The notes below the pieces were generated by a model. That model saw nothing but the letters and a program-made list of their open reading frames with translations, did not search any database and had not been told where the DNA came from. A DNA stretch of 7,780 bases from Clostridiales bacterium UBA1389 (GTDB taxonomy: Bacteria > Bacillota > Clostridia > Oscillospirales > CAG-382). Both the position numbers and the translations under genes were made by a program. The stretch covers positions 1-7,780 of the forward strand of contig DBQR01000050.1 in assembly GCA_002305335.1 (NCBI GenBank), given 5' to 3'. Shown here piece by piece: positions 1 to 6,928 of the stretch; position 1 is the first letter of the stretch; each line of letters begins with the position of its first letter.

Positions 1-77
1 TGGTCGGAGCGAGAGGATTTGAACCTCCGGCCTCTTGGTCCCGAACCAAGCACTCTACCAAACTGAGCCACGCCCCG
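1..77 (-). tRNA. tRNA-Pro, anticodon CGG
   Basis: Read on the minus strand, the sequence folds into a full cloverleaf of 77 nt including an encoded 3' CCA. The acceptor stem pairs CGGGGCG (71-77) with CGCTCCG (5-11), with one G-U pair, discriminator A at position 4 and CCA at 1-3. The anticodon stem is CTTGG/CCAAG around the loop TTCGGGA, which gives anticodon CGG and decodes proline CCG. The T arm is GGAGG-TTCAAAT-CCTCT. The gene ends exactly at the window edge, so no 3' flank or terminator can be seen. Confidence 0.97.
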
Positions 78-115
78 ACATATTTCAGTGTTAAAACACC
101 ATTACGCAGATAGTC

Positions 116-144
116 ATTATATTATATTTAAAAACCAAAGTCAA
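116..144 (-). promoter_or_regulatory. Promoter of the tRNA-Pro gene
   Basis: On the minus strand a -35 box TTGACT (139-144) and a perfect -10 box TATAAT (116-121) are separated by exactly 17 bases. This predicts a start near 109 and a leader of roughly 30 nt before the mature tRNA 5' end at 77. Such a near-consensus sigma-A promoter fits a stable RNA gene. It lies between the GNAT stop codon and the tRNA. Confidence 0.85.
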
Positions 145-164
145 GGGTTTAAATGAATTTTCCC

Positions 165-656
165 TTACCGGATATACAGCTTTGCCACCACTTCCCCGTT
201 GTCGGTTTTTTCCCCGGTTTCAACAAAGCCGCAGCAGGTGTACAGCTTCCTTGCCACCTCGTTGTTTTCGTTGTAGGACAGACGGATTACAAGGGGTCTT
301 ACACCGGTATTCACTATTATCCATTCGATACAAAGCTTCAAAAGCTCCCTGCCGTAGCCCTTTCCCTGACGGTCTTTGTCTATCATAAACCGGCAGATAT
401 AAAACTCGTTTTCCTCTGAAACTCTGCCGTCCTCATCTGTGGTCCCTTTTTCCTCAAATGCCATAAGCACAAAGCCGATACATTCATCATCATCGAACGC
501 CGCAAAGGGATAGGGTTTTTCCCCGTTTGAAAGGGCAACATAGCTCTGGGCAAGACTGTACAGGTTGTCGGCGATAAAATCCTCCTGTTCGGGGGTAACC
601 TTAAGGGAAATAACCTTTTTGAAATTGTACCATGTGATTTTCTGTAGAGTAACCAT
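165..656 (-). CDS. GNAT-family N-acetyltransferase, polyamine acetyltransferase (BltD)-like
   Basis: The 163-residue protein is a single GNAT domain that would transfer acetyl from acetyl-CoA to an amine in the cytoplasm. Motif A, the acetyl-CoA pyrophosphate loop, is visible as RFMIDKDRQGKGYG (about residues 89-102). The C-terminal block NNEVARKLYTCCGFVETGE has the NxxAxxLYxxxGF signature of GNAT motif B. The N-terminal half (VTPEQEDFIADNLYSLAQ, about 20-37, then an IGFVLMAFEE strand) resembles BltD-type spermidine/diamine acetyltransferases. This is recognition by eye, so the substrate is an inference. The ATG at 656 is preceded by a GAGG ribosome site at good spacing. The gene has its own promoter and is separated from the fatty-acid operon by a terminator, so no functional link is implied. 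I see no terminator between its TAA and the tRNA promoter. Confidence 0.88.
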   Translation of the reverse strand: MVTLQKITWYNFKKVISLKVTPEQEDFIADNLYSLAQSYVALSNGEKPYPFAAFDDDECIGFVLMAFEEKGTTDEDGRVSEENEFYICRFMIDKDRQGKGYGRELLKLCIEWIIVNTGVRPLVIRLSYNENNEVARKLYTCCGFVETGEKTDNGEVVAKLYIR

Positions 657-686
657 TGCTAACCTCGTTAAAGTATTTATGAATGC

Positions 687-715
687 ATTATAGCAAATAT
701 CCCTACATAAATCAA
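687..715 (-). promoter_or_regulatory. Promoter of the GNAT gene
   Basis: On the minus strand a -35 box TTGATT (710-715) and a perfect -10 TATAAT (687-692) are separated by 17 bases. The predicted start is near 680, giving a leader of about 25 nt with a GAGG ribosome site ahead of the ATG at 656. The -35 box lies immediately past the T-run of the operon terminator (717-721). Confidence 0.8.
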
Positions 716-716
716 T

Positions 717-744
717 AAAAACTTCCGGCTTTTGCCGGAAGTTT
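717..744 (-). terminator. Intrinsic terminator of the fatty-acid operon
   Basis: The stem ACTTCCGGC (721-729) pairs perfectly with GCCGGAAGT (734-742) around a four-base loop. Two more A-T pairs extend it to 719-744. In the direction of the operon the hairpin is followed by five Ts (717-721), a classic Rho-independent terminator. It starts 6 bp after the accA stop codon. On the opposite strand the hairpin is also followed by T-rich sequence (TTTCGGTTTTATTT), so it may work weakly in both directions. Confidence 0.9.
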
Positions 745-749
745 CGGTT

Positions 750-1538
750 TTATTTATTGCTTTCGATATACGCTCCGAGGCATCTGTACCGGTTATAGCG
801 GGTTTCGGTAAGCTCCTCCGGCGTAAGCGTTGACAGGGCTTTGAAGTCGGAAATCAACCTTGCTTTCAAATTGTCGCATATGTCTTCAAAGCCTCTCCCT
901 TCGGGGATAACCTCGTCGGCAACGCCGAAATGCTTCATGTCCTCGGCGGTGATGCGAAGGCATTCCACCGCTTCGGCAACCCGGGAAGGGTCTTTCCATA
1001 AAATCGATGCGCAGCCGTCGGGGGTGATAACCGAAAACACCGCGTTTTCCAGCATATACACCTTATCCGCCACCGCCAGCGCCAGTGCTCCGCCGCTTCC
1101 CCCCTCGCCGGCGATGATGGATATAACCGGGGTGCGAAGCGTCATCATTTCCATTAGGTTTTCGGCAATCGACTGCCCCTGCCCCCGCTCCTCCCCGTCC
1201 GCGCCGCAGTAAGCGCCAAGGGTGTCAACGATGCACAGCACGGGAAGACCGAACTTTTCCGCCTGCTTCATAAGGCGGAGAGCTTTTCTGTATCCTTCGG
1301 GTTTCGGGCAGCCGAAATTCTTGCGTATCCTTTCGTCAAGGCTTTTTCCCTTGTCGATGGCGATAAAGGTAAGGGGCTGATTTTCAAGATAGCCCACCCC
1401 CGCCACAATGGCCTCGTCGTCGCCGAAGCGGCGGTCACCGTGGAGTTCGATTTTATTTTCAATTAAAGCGTTGATATAGGCCGCCCCGGTGGGACGGTGG
1501 TTGGAACGCACTATTTTAAGTCTGTCATAGGCTGTCAT
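750..1538 (-). CDS. accA: Acetyl-CoA carboxylase carboxyltransferase subunit alpha
   Basis: AccA pairs with AccD to form the carboxyltransferase that moves CO2 from carboxybiotin on the carrier protein to acetyl-CoA, making malonyl-CoA. The crotonase-like fold is shown by HGDRRFGDDEAIVAG (about 33-47), NFGCPKPEGYRKALRLM (74-90) and the oxyanion-hole glycine motif AGEGGSGGALAL (143-154). At 262 residues it lacks the roughly 50-residue N-terminal extension of E. coli AccA (319 aa), as is common in Clostridia. One oddity is DTLGAYCG (105-112), where the family usually has proline in DTPGAY; here residue 107 is leucine. The ATG at 1538 has a purine-rich site (AAAGGCAGG) upstream. It is the last gene of the operon, 30 bp after accD, and is followed by the terminator. 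The biotin carrier and biotin carboxylase genes are not in the window. Confidence 0.96.
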   Translation of the reverse strand: MTAYDRLKIVRSNHRPTGAAYINALIENKIELHGDRRFGDDEAIVAGVGYLENQPLTFIAIDKGKSLDERIRKNFGCPKPEGYRKALRLMKQAEKFGLPVLCIVDTLGAYCGADGEERGQGQSIAENLMEMMTLRTPVISIIAGEGGSGGALALAVADKVYMLENAVFSVITPDGCASILWKDPSRVAEAVECLRITAEDMKHFGVADEVIPEGRGFEDICDNLKARLISDFKALSTLTPEELTETRYNRYRCLGAYIESNK

Positions 1539-1568
1539 AACTAAAAACCTGCCTTTCTGAATATAGAA

Positions 1569-2384
1569 TTAGCGTCTGTCATACATTCGCATTAAGGATG
1601 AAATCACCTTTTTTTGCTCTGCCCGTTCCACAATACGGTCGATAAAACCGTGTTCCAGCATGAATTCGGCGGTCTGGAAGTCCTCCGGCAGTTTTGAACC
1701 GGTGGTCTGCTCGATGACCCGCCGTCCAGCAAAGCCGATTAAAGCCTTGGGCTCGGCAAGGATAACATCCCCCTCCATGGCAAAAGAGGCGGTTACCCCG
1801 CCGGTGGTGGGGTCGGTAAGCACCGCAATATAGAGATTACCGGTGTCGGAATGACGTTTAACCGCTCCGGAGCACTTTGCCATCTGCATAAGGGAAAAAA
1901 TCCCCTCCTGCATTCTCGCTCCGCCGGAGGCGGTAAACCCCACAACCGGTATATTCCGCAAAGTGGCATACTCAAAGGCACGAGTGATTTTTTCCCCCAC
2001 CGCGCCGCCTAAGCTTGCCATGATGAACCTTGCGTCCATTACAAACAAGACGCATTCAGCCCCTTCGATTTCCGCCAGGCCGCAGACCACCGCTTCCTTT
2101 TCTCCGGTTACCTCCCTTGCCTTTTCAAGCTTTTCCCGGTACATGGGGAAATTCAGAGTATCCACCGACTCGATGTTTTCATAAATTTCCCGAAAGGAAC
2201 CGTCATCCGCCAGCAGGGCAATCCGTTCCCGGGGGGGCATTCTGAGATAGGTATTGCATTTGGGGCAGATAAACAGATTTTCCCTCATACCGCACAGGGA
2301 AAACTCATCTTTACAGCAGGTACAGTTTACCGTAAAATCAAGGGAGGCTTTATTTTGCATATTTTTATTATCAAAACCCGTCAT
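1569..2384 (-). CDS. accD: Acetyl-CoA carboxylase carboxyltransferase subunit beta
   Basis: AccD is the zinc-containing partner of AccA in acetyl-CoA carboxylase. The N-terminal zinc ribbon is complete, with C21-x2-C24 and C40-x2-C43, the same spacing as in E. coli AccD. The carboxyltransferase core shows GEKITRAFEYA (130-140), the acyl-CoA-binding ASGGARMQEG (152-161), then LTDPTTGGVTASFA and the GFAGRRVIEQT block. The length of 271 residues is slightly below the E. coli protein (304 aa). The chosen ATG at 2384 overlaps the fabZ stop in an ATGA arrangement and has a strong GGAGG site (2394-2398) nine bases upstream, which favours it over the internal Met9. In most clostridial clusters accC lies just upstream, but here fabZ overlaps accD directly. 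Confidence 0.97.
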   Translation of the reverse strand: MTGFDNKNMQNKASLDFTVNCTCCKDEFSLCGMRENLFICPKCNTYLRMPPRERIALLADDGSFREIYENIESVDTLNFPMYREKLEKAREVTGEKEAVVCGLAEIEGAECVLFVMDARFIMASLGGAVGEKITRAFEYATLRNIPVVGFTASGGARMQEGIFSLMQMAKCSGAVKRHSDTGNLYIAVLTDPTTGGVTASFAMEGDVILAEPKALIGFAGRRVIEQTTGSKLPEDFQTAEFMLEHGFIDRIVERAEQKKVISSLMRMYDRR

Positions 2385-2824
2385 TTGCCATCACCTCCGT
2401 CATCAACAAGGGCAAAAGAAAATTCGGCGACAACGCACAACTTTCCGCCTACACTTCCCTTCCCCTTGGCAAAGTTAAAATGGCCGCTTGTCTTTACTAT
2501 TTCACATTCGGTTAAAAATATGTCTCCGGGACGGACAGGATATTTAAACCTGACCTTGTCAAGACCGGTAAAATAGGTCGTGACGTTTTTCCCCGCCTTA
2601 TCCGCCACCAGGGCGCAGGCGGACTGGGCTAATATTTCACAGAGTATTACCCCCGGAACCACCGGGTTGCCGGGAAAATGCCCGTCAAGGAAAAATTCGT
2701 CACCCCTTATTTCCCTTTTACCGTAGGATATTCCTTCCTCCACCCGTACTTCGTCGATAAGCAGCATATTTCCCCGGTGGGGGAGGATATTCATAATTTG
2801 ATTTTTGTCAAGTACCTTAGCCAT
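2381..2824 (-). CDS. fabZ: 3-hydroxyacyl-ACP dehydratase FabZ
   Basis: FabZ removes water from (3R)-hydroxyacyl-ACP to give trans-2-enoyl-ACP in each elongation round. The protein has 147 residues, the usual size, with the hotdog-fold signature ILPHRGNMLLIDEV (13-26) and the catalytic motif HFPGNPVVPGVILCEILAQ. This contains His49 and Glu63, 14 residues apart as in E. coli FabZ (His54/Glu68). The ATG at 2824 begins only 2 bp after the fabF stop codon. No Shine-Dalgarno sequence is visible in the AT-rich upstream bases, so translation is probably coupled to fabF. The start is supported because the conserved N-terminus begins right after it. The C-terminus overlaps accD by 4 nt. accB, commonly found between fabF and fabZ, is absent. 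No fabA- or fabM-type isomerase is seen nearby. Confidence 0.97.
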   Translation of the reverse strand: MAKVLDKNQIMNILPHRGNMLLIDEVRVEEGISYGKREIRGDEFFLDGHFPGNPVVPGVILCEILAQSACALVADKAGKNVTTYFTGLDKVRFKYPVRPGDIFLTECEIVKTSGHFNFAKGKGSVGGKLCVVAEFSFALVDDGGDGK

Positions 2825-2826
2825 GG

Positions 2827-4047
2827 CTATATTTTTTTAAAGGCAACGCAGGCGTTGTGTCCGCCGAAGCCCAAGGACGTTGAGATTGCCACATCCACCG
2901 GATGTTCGACGGCGGTATTTGGGACGTAGTCAAGGTCGCATTCCGGGTCGGGTTCGTTAAGGTTTACGGTGGGGGGGATTATGCCGGTGTTCAGCGCCAT
3001 AACGCAGGCTAAAGCCTCGGCAACCCCGGCAGCCCCCATCATATGGCCGGTCATCGACTTTGTGGAGCTGATTTTTAATTTATAGGCATCGTCGCCGAAG
3101 ACAAGCTTTACGGCTTTGGTTTCGACTGTATCGTTTTTCGGCGTGCCGGTGCCGTGGGCGTTCATATACATCCTTGAGGGGTTGTAATCCACCCCTTCCA
3201 GGGACATGGCTATTGCCCTTGCGGTCTGGGCGGCGGAGGGTTCGGGAGCGGTTATATGGAAAGCGTCGCAGGTGGAGCCGTAGCCGCAGACCTCGGCATA
3301 GATTTTCGCCCCCCGCTTTATGGCGTGTTCGTATTCCTCAAGAATCATGCTGGCTCCCCCTTCCCCCAAGACAAACCCTCCCCGCCTTTTGTCAAAGGGA
3401 AGGGATGCGGCGTTGGGGTCTTCGGACTGGGACATCGCCATACAGTTGATAAATCCCGCAAAGGTGAGGGGATTCACCGCTGCTTCGGTGCCGGCGCAGA
3501 CGGCAATATTAAGATAGCCGTCCTTTATCGCCCGGCAGGCTTCCCCAATGGCGTCGGAACCGGAGGCGCAGGCGGTGGAAAGCTGTTTTGCCGTGCCGTG
3601 TGCCTTCAGCCGGATGGCAATATGGCCTGCCGCCATGTTTATGATCATCTTGGGGACAAAATGGGAGGATACTTTCAAGGGACCTCCCTCTTTTAATTTA
3701 TCCTCCTCCTCGCAGGTGGTGTTGATTCCCCCCACACCGGTTGCGGCAATAACCCCCATATCGTTCCGGTCGGTAAGCTCTAAGCCGGAGTCATTGAAAG
3801 CTTCCGTTGCGGCGGCAACCGCATATTTAACGTTCAGGTCGACTTTCTTTTCAAGGATTTTGTCGAATAATGCGGAACAATCGAAATTTTTAACCTCCGC
3901 CACCACCTTTGTCTTGAAGGCGGAAGCGTCAAAGCGGGTGACAAAGCCTATCCCGCATACTCCTTTCTGAAGGGAGTCGAAGTATTCCTTTATATTGTTG
4001 CCTATCGGGGTCACCGCCCCGATGCCGGTTATGACCACTCTTTTCAT
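2827..4047 (-). CDS. fabF: Beta-ketoacyl-ACP synthase II
   Basis: FabF condenses malonyl-ACP with the growing acyl-ACP, losing CO2 and adding two carbons. The 406-residue protein is full length for the KAS II family. The thiolase-fold catalytic residues are all present: nucleophile Cys160 in STACASGSDA, His298 in NAHGTGTPKND, Lys330 in SSTKSMTGH and His335. The GFGGHNACVAF block near the C-terminus is also typical. It starts 5 bp after the fabG stop, with only a weak ribosome site, so coupling to fabG translation is likely. Because no fabH lies in the cluster, this is the only ketosynthase visible. Whether it also starts chains through malonyl-ACP decarboxylation cannot be told from sequence. 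Confidence 0.98.
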   Translation of the reverse strand: MKRVVITGIGAVTPIGNNIKEYFDSLQKGVCGIGFVTRFDASAFKTKVVAEVKNFDCSALFDKILEKKVDLNVKYAVAAATEAFNDSGLELTDRNDMGVIAATGVGGINTTCEEEDKLKEGGPLKVSSHFVPKMIINMAAGHIAIRLKAHGTAKQLSTACASGSDAIGEACRAIKDGYLNIAVCAGTEAAVNPLTFAGFINCMAMSQSEDPNAASLPFDKRRGGFVLGEGGASMILEEYEHAIKRGAKIYAEVCGYGSTCDAFHITAPEPSAAQTARAIAMSLEGVDYNPSRMYMNAHGTGTPKNDTVETKAVKLVFGDDAYKLKISSTKSMTGHMMGAAGVAEALACVMALNTGIIPPTVNLNEPDPECDLDYVPNTAVEHPVDVAISTSLGFGGHNACVAFKKI

Positions 4048-4052
4048 TATGA

Positions 4053-4796
4053 TTACATTGCCAGTCCGCCGTCGATGCGGATGACTTCTCCCGTTATATA
4101 ATTTGAATCAGACGATGAAAGAAAGACTGCAAGGCGGGCTATTTCCGCCGGTTTGGCAAAGCGCTTAAGGGGTATGGACTGCAATATTTTTTCATTGTCG
4201 CTAAAGGAATTTGTCATATCCGTTTCCACAAAACCCGGACAGACGGCGTTGCAGGTAATCCCCTTAGAAGCGTACTCCTTGGCTATGGTTTTGGTAAGGC
4301 CGATAAGAGCTGCCTTTGAGGCGGAATAGTTTGCCTGCCCCGGATTCCCCGTAAGGCCCGAAACCGAGGATATGTTTATTATTTTACCGCTTTTATTTTT
4401 AAGCATAACCGGAAGCGTCTGCCGGATGCAGTTAAAAGTCCCCTTTAGGTTTACGTCTATTACTTCTGCGAATTCCTCCGGGGACATCATAACCGCCAGC
4501 TTATCCCGGGTTATTCCCGCATTGTTTATCAGAATATCAATGCTGACAAATTCCGAAATAATTGCGGCAAATGCTTTTTTGACTTCATCCGGGTCGTTTA
4601 CCGGGCATTTATATGCCTTAAACTTATCGCTTTTATTTATTTCCTGCATTTCCGAAAGGGTTTCGTTCGCTTTCTCGGTGTTTCCGGCGTAAAGGAAGGC
4701 TACATTCGCCCCCGCTTTGGCAAGTTCGATACAGATGGCTTTGCCGATTCCTCTTGATCCGCCGGTAACCACTGCGGTTTTTCCTTTAAGGTTCAT
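4053..4796 (-). CDS. fabG: 3-oxoacyl-ACP reductase
   Basis: FabG reduces 3-oxoacyl-ACP to (3R)-hydroxyacyl-ACP with NADPH. The 247-residue short-chain dehydrogenase has the Rossmann nucleotide motif TGGSRGIG (11-18), the NNAGITRDK block (91-99), and the catalytic tetrad Asn116, Ser144, Tyr157 and Lys161. The YSASK motif sits 13 residues after the serine, as in E. coli FabG. The C-terminal ITGEVIRIDGGLAM is the usual FabG ending. The ATG at 4796 overlaps the fabD stop (ATGA) and has a GAGGTG ribosome site at good spacing. The position between fabD and fabF is the standard Firmicutes order and separates it from the many unrelated short-chain dehydrogenases. Confidence 0.97.
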   Translation of the reverse strand: MNLKGKTAVVTGGSRGIGKAICIELAKAGANVAFLYAGNTEKANETLSEMQEINKSDKFKAYKCPVNDPDEVKKAFAAIISEFVSIDILINNAGITRDKLAVMMSPEEFAEVIDVNLKGTFNCIRQTLPVMLKNKSGKIINISSVSGLTGNPGQANYSASKAALIGLTKTIAKEYASKGITCNAVCPGFVETDMTNSFSDNEKILQSIPLKRFAKPAEIARLAVFLSSSDSNYITGEVIRIDGGLAM

Positions 4797-5707
4797 TTTT
4801 CCACCTCTTTTGCCACTTCCTCAGATTGTTCGGCGTTTTCGACACAGAAGGTCCTGCAGCCGGGGGCGATTTTCAGAATCAGCTTCTGTAAAACCCCGCC
4901 GATACCGCATTCGATAAAGGTGTCGATGCCGACTGAAACCATATTTTTTATGGTTTCCTCCCATCTGACGCTTCCCGTTATCTGCCTGACGAGCAGTTCT
5001 CTGGGGTTACCTTCATAGGGATTTGAAGTGAAGTTTGAAAAAGTAGGAATTTTTGGGAGGGTTATTTCAAAGTTTTCAAGCTCCTTTGAAAAGCCCTTCG
5101 CTGCTTCTTCCATAAAGGGGGAGTGAAACCCGCCGGAAACGTTAAGCATTATCGTCCTTCCGCCGGCGGCCTTTACATCCTCGCAAAAGGAGGGCATTAT
5201 GTCGGCAGCGCCCGAAACCACCACCTGCCCCGGACAGTTGCAGTTGGCGGGGTAAATTCCTTTATATTTTGAACAGATATCCTCTACTTCGTTGTTTTCC
5301 AGCTTCAGCACCGCCGCCATTGTTGCGGGATTGCTTTCGGCTGCCTGTGCCATAAGCTTTCCCCTGAGGGTTGCGATTTTAAAGCCCTCTTCATAGGAAA
5401 AAGCTCCGCCGAAGGCCAAAGCGGGTATTTCCCCAAGGGAAAAGCCGGCAAGAGCGTTCGGCTGTACGCCGGCGACCGACAGGGCAAGAGCCGGAGCAAT
5501 ATCCGCAAGGTAAAGACAGGGCTGGGTGTTTCGGGTTTGTCTTAATTCCTCGTCGCTGCCTTCAAACATCTGTCCCAGCGTTCCGGGGCGGATTTTTTCG
5601 GCGTTGTCGTAAAGCTCCCTGACTTCAGGGTACTTTTCATAAAAGGAATACCCCATCCCCACCTTCTGGGCACCCTGCCCCGAAAACACAAAGGCTATAT
5701 TACCCAT
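4793..5707 (-). CDS. fabD: Malonyl-CoA:ACP transacylase
   Basis: FabD transfers malonyl groups from CoA to AcpP. The 304-residue protein shows FVFSGQGAQ at the N-terminus (Gln11 in the oxyanion region), the nucleophile Ser90 in GFSLGE, Arg115 for the malonyl carboxylate, and catalytic His195 in GGFHSPFM. The residue before the nucleophilic serine is Phe rather than the His of the textbook GHSLGE motif. An in-frame ATG lies ten codons upstream at 5737. I chose 5707 because a strong AAGGGGG ribosome site (5715-5721) sits 7 bases before it and the conserved family N-terminus begins there. With this start it overlaps the end of fabK by 13 bp in another frame, so translation may be coupled. Confidence 0.96.
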   Translation of the reverse strand: MGNIAFVFSGQGAQKVGMGYSFYEKYPEVRELYDNAEKIRPGTLGQMFEGSDEELRQTRNTQPCLYLADIAPALALSVAGVQPNALAGFSLGEIPALAFGGAFSYEEGFKIATLRGKLMAQAAESNPATMAAVLKLENNEVEDICSKYKGIYPANCNCPGQVVVSGAADIMPSFCEDVKAAGGRTIMLNVSGGFHSPFMEEAAKGFSKELENFEITLPKIPTFSNFTSNPYEGNPRELLVRQITGSVRWEETIKNMVSVGIDTFIECGIGGVLQKLILKIAPGCRTFCVENAEQSEEVAKEVEK

Positions 5708-6645
5708 TTTACAGCCCCCTTCATCAGTTCTTCGCATCCGGCAATAATTTCCGCAATTATTTCTGCGGCGGGCTGTTCCCTGTTTATCATGCCGGAAATC
5801 TGACCGGCAAGAAAGCAGCCCTCATTCAGATTTCCCTCGATTGCCGCTCTGCGTAACGCGCCAATTCCTAAATCCGCCACATCCTGCGGAGTGGTTTCTG
5901 GGGAATATTCGATTTTCAGAAAATTTCTGGCAAAGGAGTTCTTTATACATCTGCAGGTGTTCCCCCCGAACCGCCTGCCGGTGGTGACGGTGGAGATATC
6001 GGTGGCTTTAAGTATCAAATCCTTGTAATTCTGGTGGACGGAGCATTCCTTGGCAACAAGGAAGCGGGTACCCATCTGGACACCGCAGGCGCCCAACATA
6101 AGGGCAGCCGCCATACCCCTGCCGTCGGCGATGCCGCCGGCGGCGATAACCGGGATATTGACCGCCGACGCCACCTGGGGGACTATCGCCATGGTGGTGA
6201 GTTCCCCGATATGTCCGCCGGATTCCTGCCCTTCGGCGATGACGGCGTCCGCCCCGGCGCGCTCGACGCTTTTTGCCATTGCTACCGAAGCAATGACGGG
6301 GATTACGGTGATGCCAGCGTTTTTCCACATTTCGATAAATTTATTAGGACTTCCCGCACCGGTGGTGACCACCTTGACTTTTTCCTCCGCCACCACTTTA
6401 GCAACTTCCTCCACATGGGGGGACATAAGCATTATGTTAACCCCGAAGGGCTTGTCGGTAAGCAAGCGGGCTGTTTTTATCTGCTCCCGCAGATATTCCT
6501 CTCCGGCGTTCATCGCGGAAATTATGCCCAGCCCTCCCCCTTCGGAAACGGCGGCGGCCAGTCTTCCGTCGGCAATCCAGGCCATACCCCCCTGAAAAAT
6601 CGGGTATTTTATGCCTAACTTTTCACAGATAACCGAATTAATCAT
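5695..6645 (-). CDS. fabK: FMN-dependent enoyl-ACP reductase II
   Basis: FabK catalyses the last step of each round, reducing trans-2-enoyl-ACP. It is an FMN-containing TIM-barrel enzyme of the nitronate monooxygenase/2-nitropropane dioxygenase family, unrelated to FabI. Visible signatures are YPIFQGGMAW (14-23), KPFGVNIML (65-73), AEGQESGGHIGE with the conserved His145 (His144 in pneumococcal FabK), and the FMN phosphate-binding IAAGGIADGRG and GVQMGTRFL. The length of 316 residues is normal. In a stand-alone context it could be confused with nitronate monooxygenases, but its place between acpP and fabD settles the call. It starts 3 bp after the acpP stop, with a weak ribosome site. FabK enzymes are known to be insensitive to triclosan. 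Confidence 0.96.
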   Translation of the reverse strand: MINSVICEKLGIKYPIFQGGMAWIADGRLAAAVSEGGGLGIISAMNAGEEYLREQIKTARLLTDKPFGVNIMLMSPHVEEVAKVVAEEKVKVVTTGAGSPNKFIEMWKNAGITVIPVIASVAMAKSVERAGADAVIAEGQESGGHIGELTTMAIVPQVASAVNIPVIAAGGIADGRGMAAALMLGACGVQMGTRFLVAKECSVHQNYKDLILKATDISTVTTGRRFGGNTCRCIKNSFARNFLKIEYSPETTPQDVADLGIGALRRAAIEGNLNEGCFLAGQISGMINREQPAAEIIAEIIAGCEELMKGAVKWVI

Positions 6646-6648
6646 AAT

Positions 6649-6879
6649 TTATTGCTTTTCCGCCAATGCGGTTTCAACCTTATTTACCAGGTCGCTTACC
6701 GAAATAATGTCGGGACCTGCCTGTATGGAAACGCCGAAGGCTTCCTCTATCCCCAAAAGCATTTCGGCTATGTCCAAGGAATCCAGCCCCATTTCCGCGA
6801 AGATGGTTTCGCCGGTTATTTCGGATTTGTCAACTCCGGTTTTTTCGGAAAGCATGTCGGTAATTTTTTCAAAAATCAT
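6649..6879 (-). CDS. acpP: Acyl carrier protein
   Basis: The 76-residue acidic protein carries growing acyl chains on a 4'-phosphopantetheine arm. The attachment site is Ser34 in the motif GLDSLDIAEM, between predicted helices I and II. The first helix (FEKITDMLSEKTG) and the C-terminal helix (VSDLVNKVETALAE) are typical, and the length matches E. coli AcpP (about 77). The ATG at 6879 has a clear AAGGAG site 8 bases upstream. It is the first enzyme-pathway gene after the regulator, separated by 49 bp that hold a possible internal promoter and AT-rich palindrome. The holo-ACP synthase (acpS) needed to activate it is not in the window. Confidence 0.98.
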   Translation of the reverse strand: MIFEKITDMLSEKTGVDKSEITGETIFAEMGLDSLDIAEMLLGIEEAFGVSIQAGPDIISVSDLVNKVETALAEKQ

Positions 6880-6900
6880 TATGGTTTCTCCTTATATTGT

Positions 6901-6917
6901 TTAATTATATTATTTAA
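6901..6917. promoter_or_regulatory. AT-rich palindrome overlapping a possible acpP promoter
   Basis: TTAATTATATTATTTAA is an imperfect 17-bp palindrome with 6 of 8 base pairs matching around a central A. It contains, on the minus strand, a perfect -10 box TATAAT (6904-6909). The matching -35 position (6927-6932, TTAGAA, over the regulator's stop codon) is weak, so a separate acpP promoter is only possible. The position and AT-rich dyad recall operators of the MarR-type fatty-acid regulator FabT of streptococci. That the upstream regulator binds here is an inference. Confidence 0.35.
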
Positions 6918-6928
6918 GTTTTCCCGTT

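Noticed and set aside
1..164. Integration or att site at the tRNA gene
   Set aside because: Only the 5' flank of the tRNA is in the window; the 3' end, where integrases usually act, coincides with the window edge, so nothing supports it.
3256..3970. Plus-strand frames opposite fabF
   Set aside because: They are shadows of the fabF coding sequence with low-complexity composition and no credible start signal.
5708..5737. Upstream ATG for fabD giving a ten-residue N-terminal extension
   Set aside because: The strong AAGGGGG site is placed for the ATG at 5707, the conserved family N-terminus begins there, and the extension would overlap fabK by over 40 bp.
6034..6618. Long plus-strand frames opposite fabK (also 6050-6595)
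   Set aside because: They are antisense to a full-length FabK with complete motifs; open frames opposite GC-biased codons are expected, and no ribosome site or family pattern is seen.
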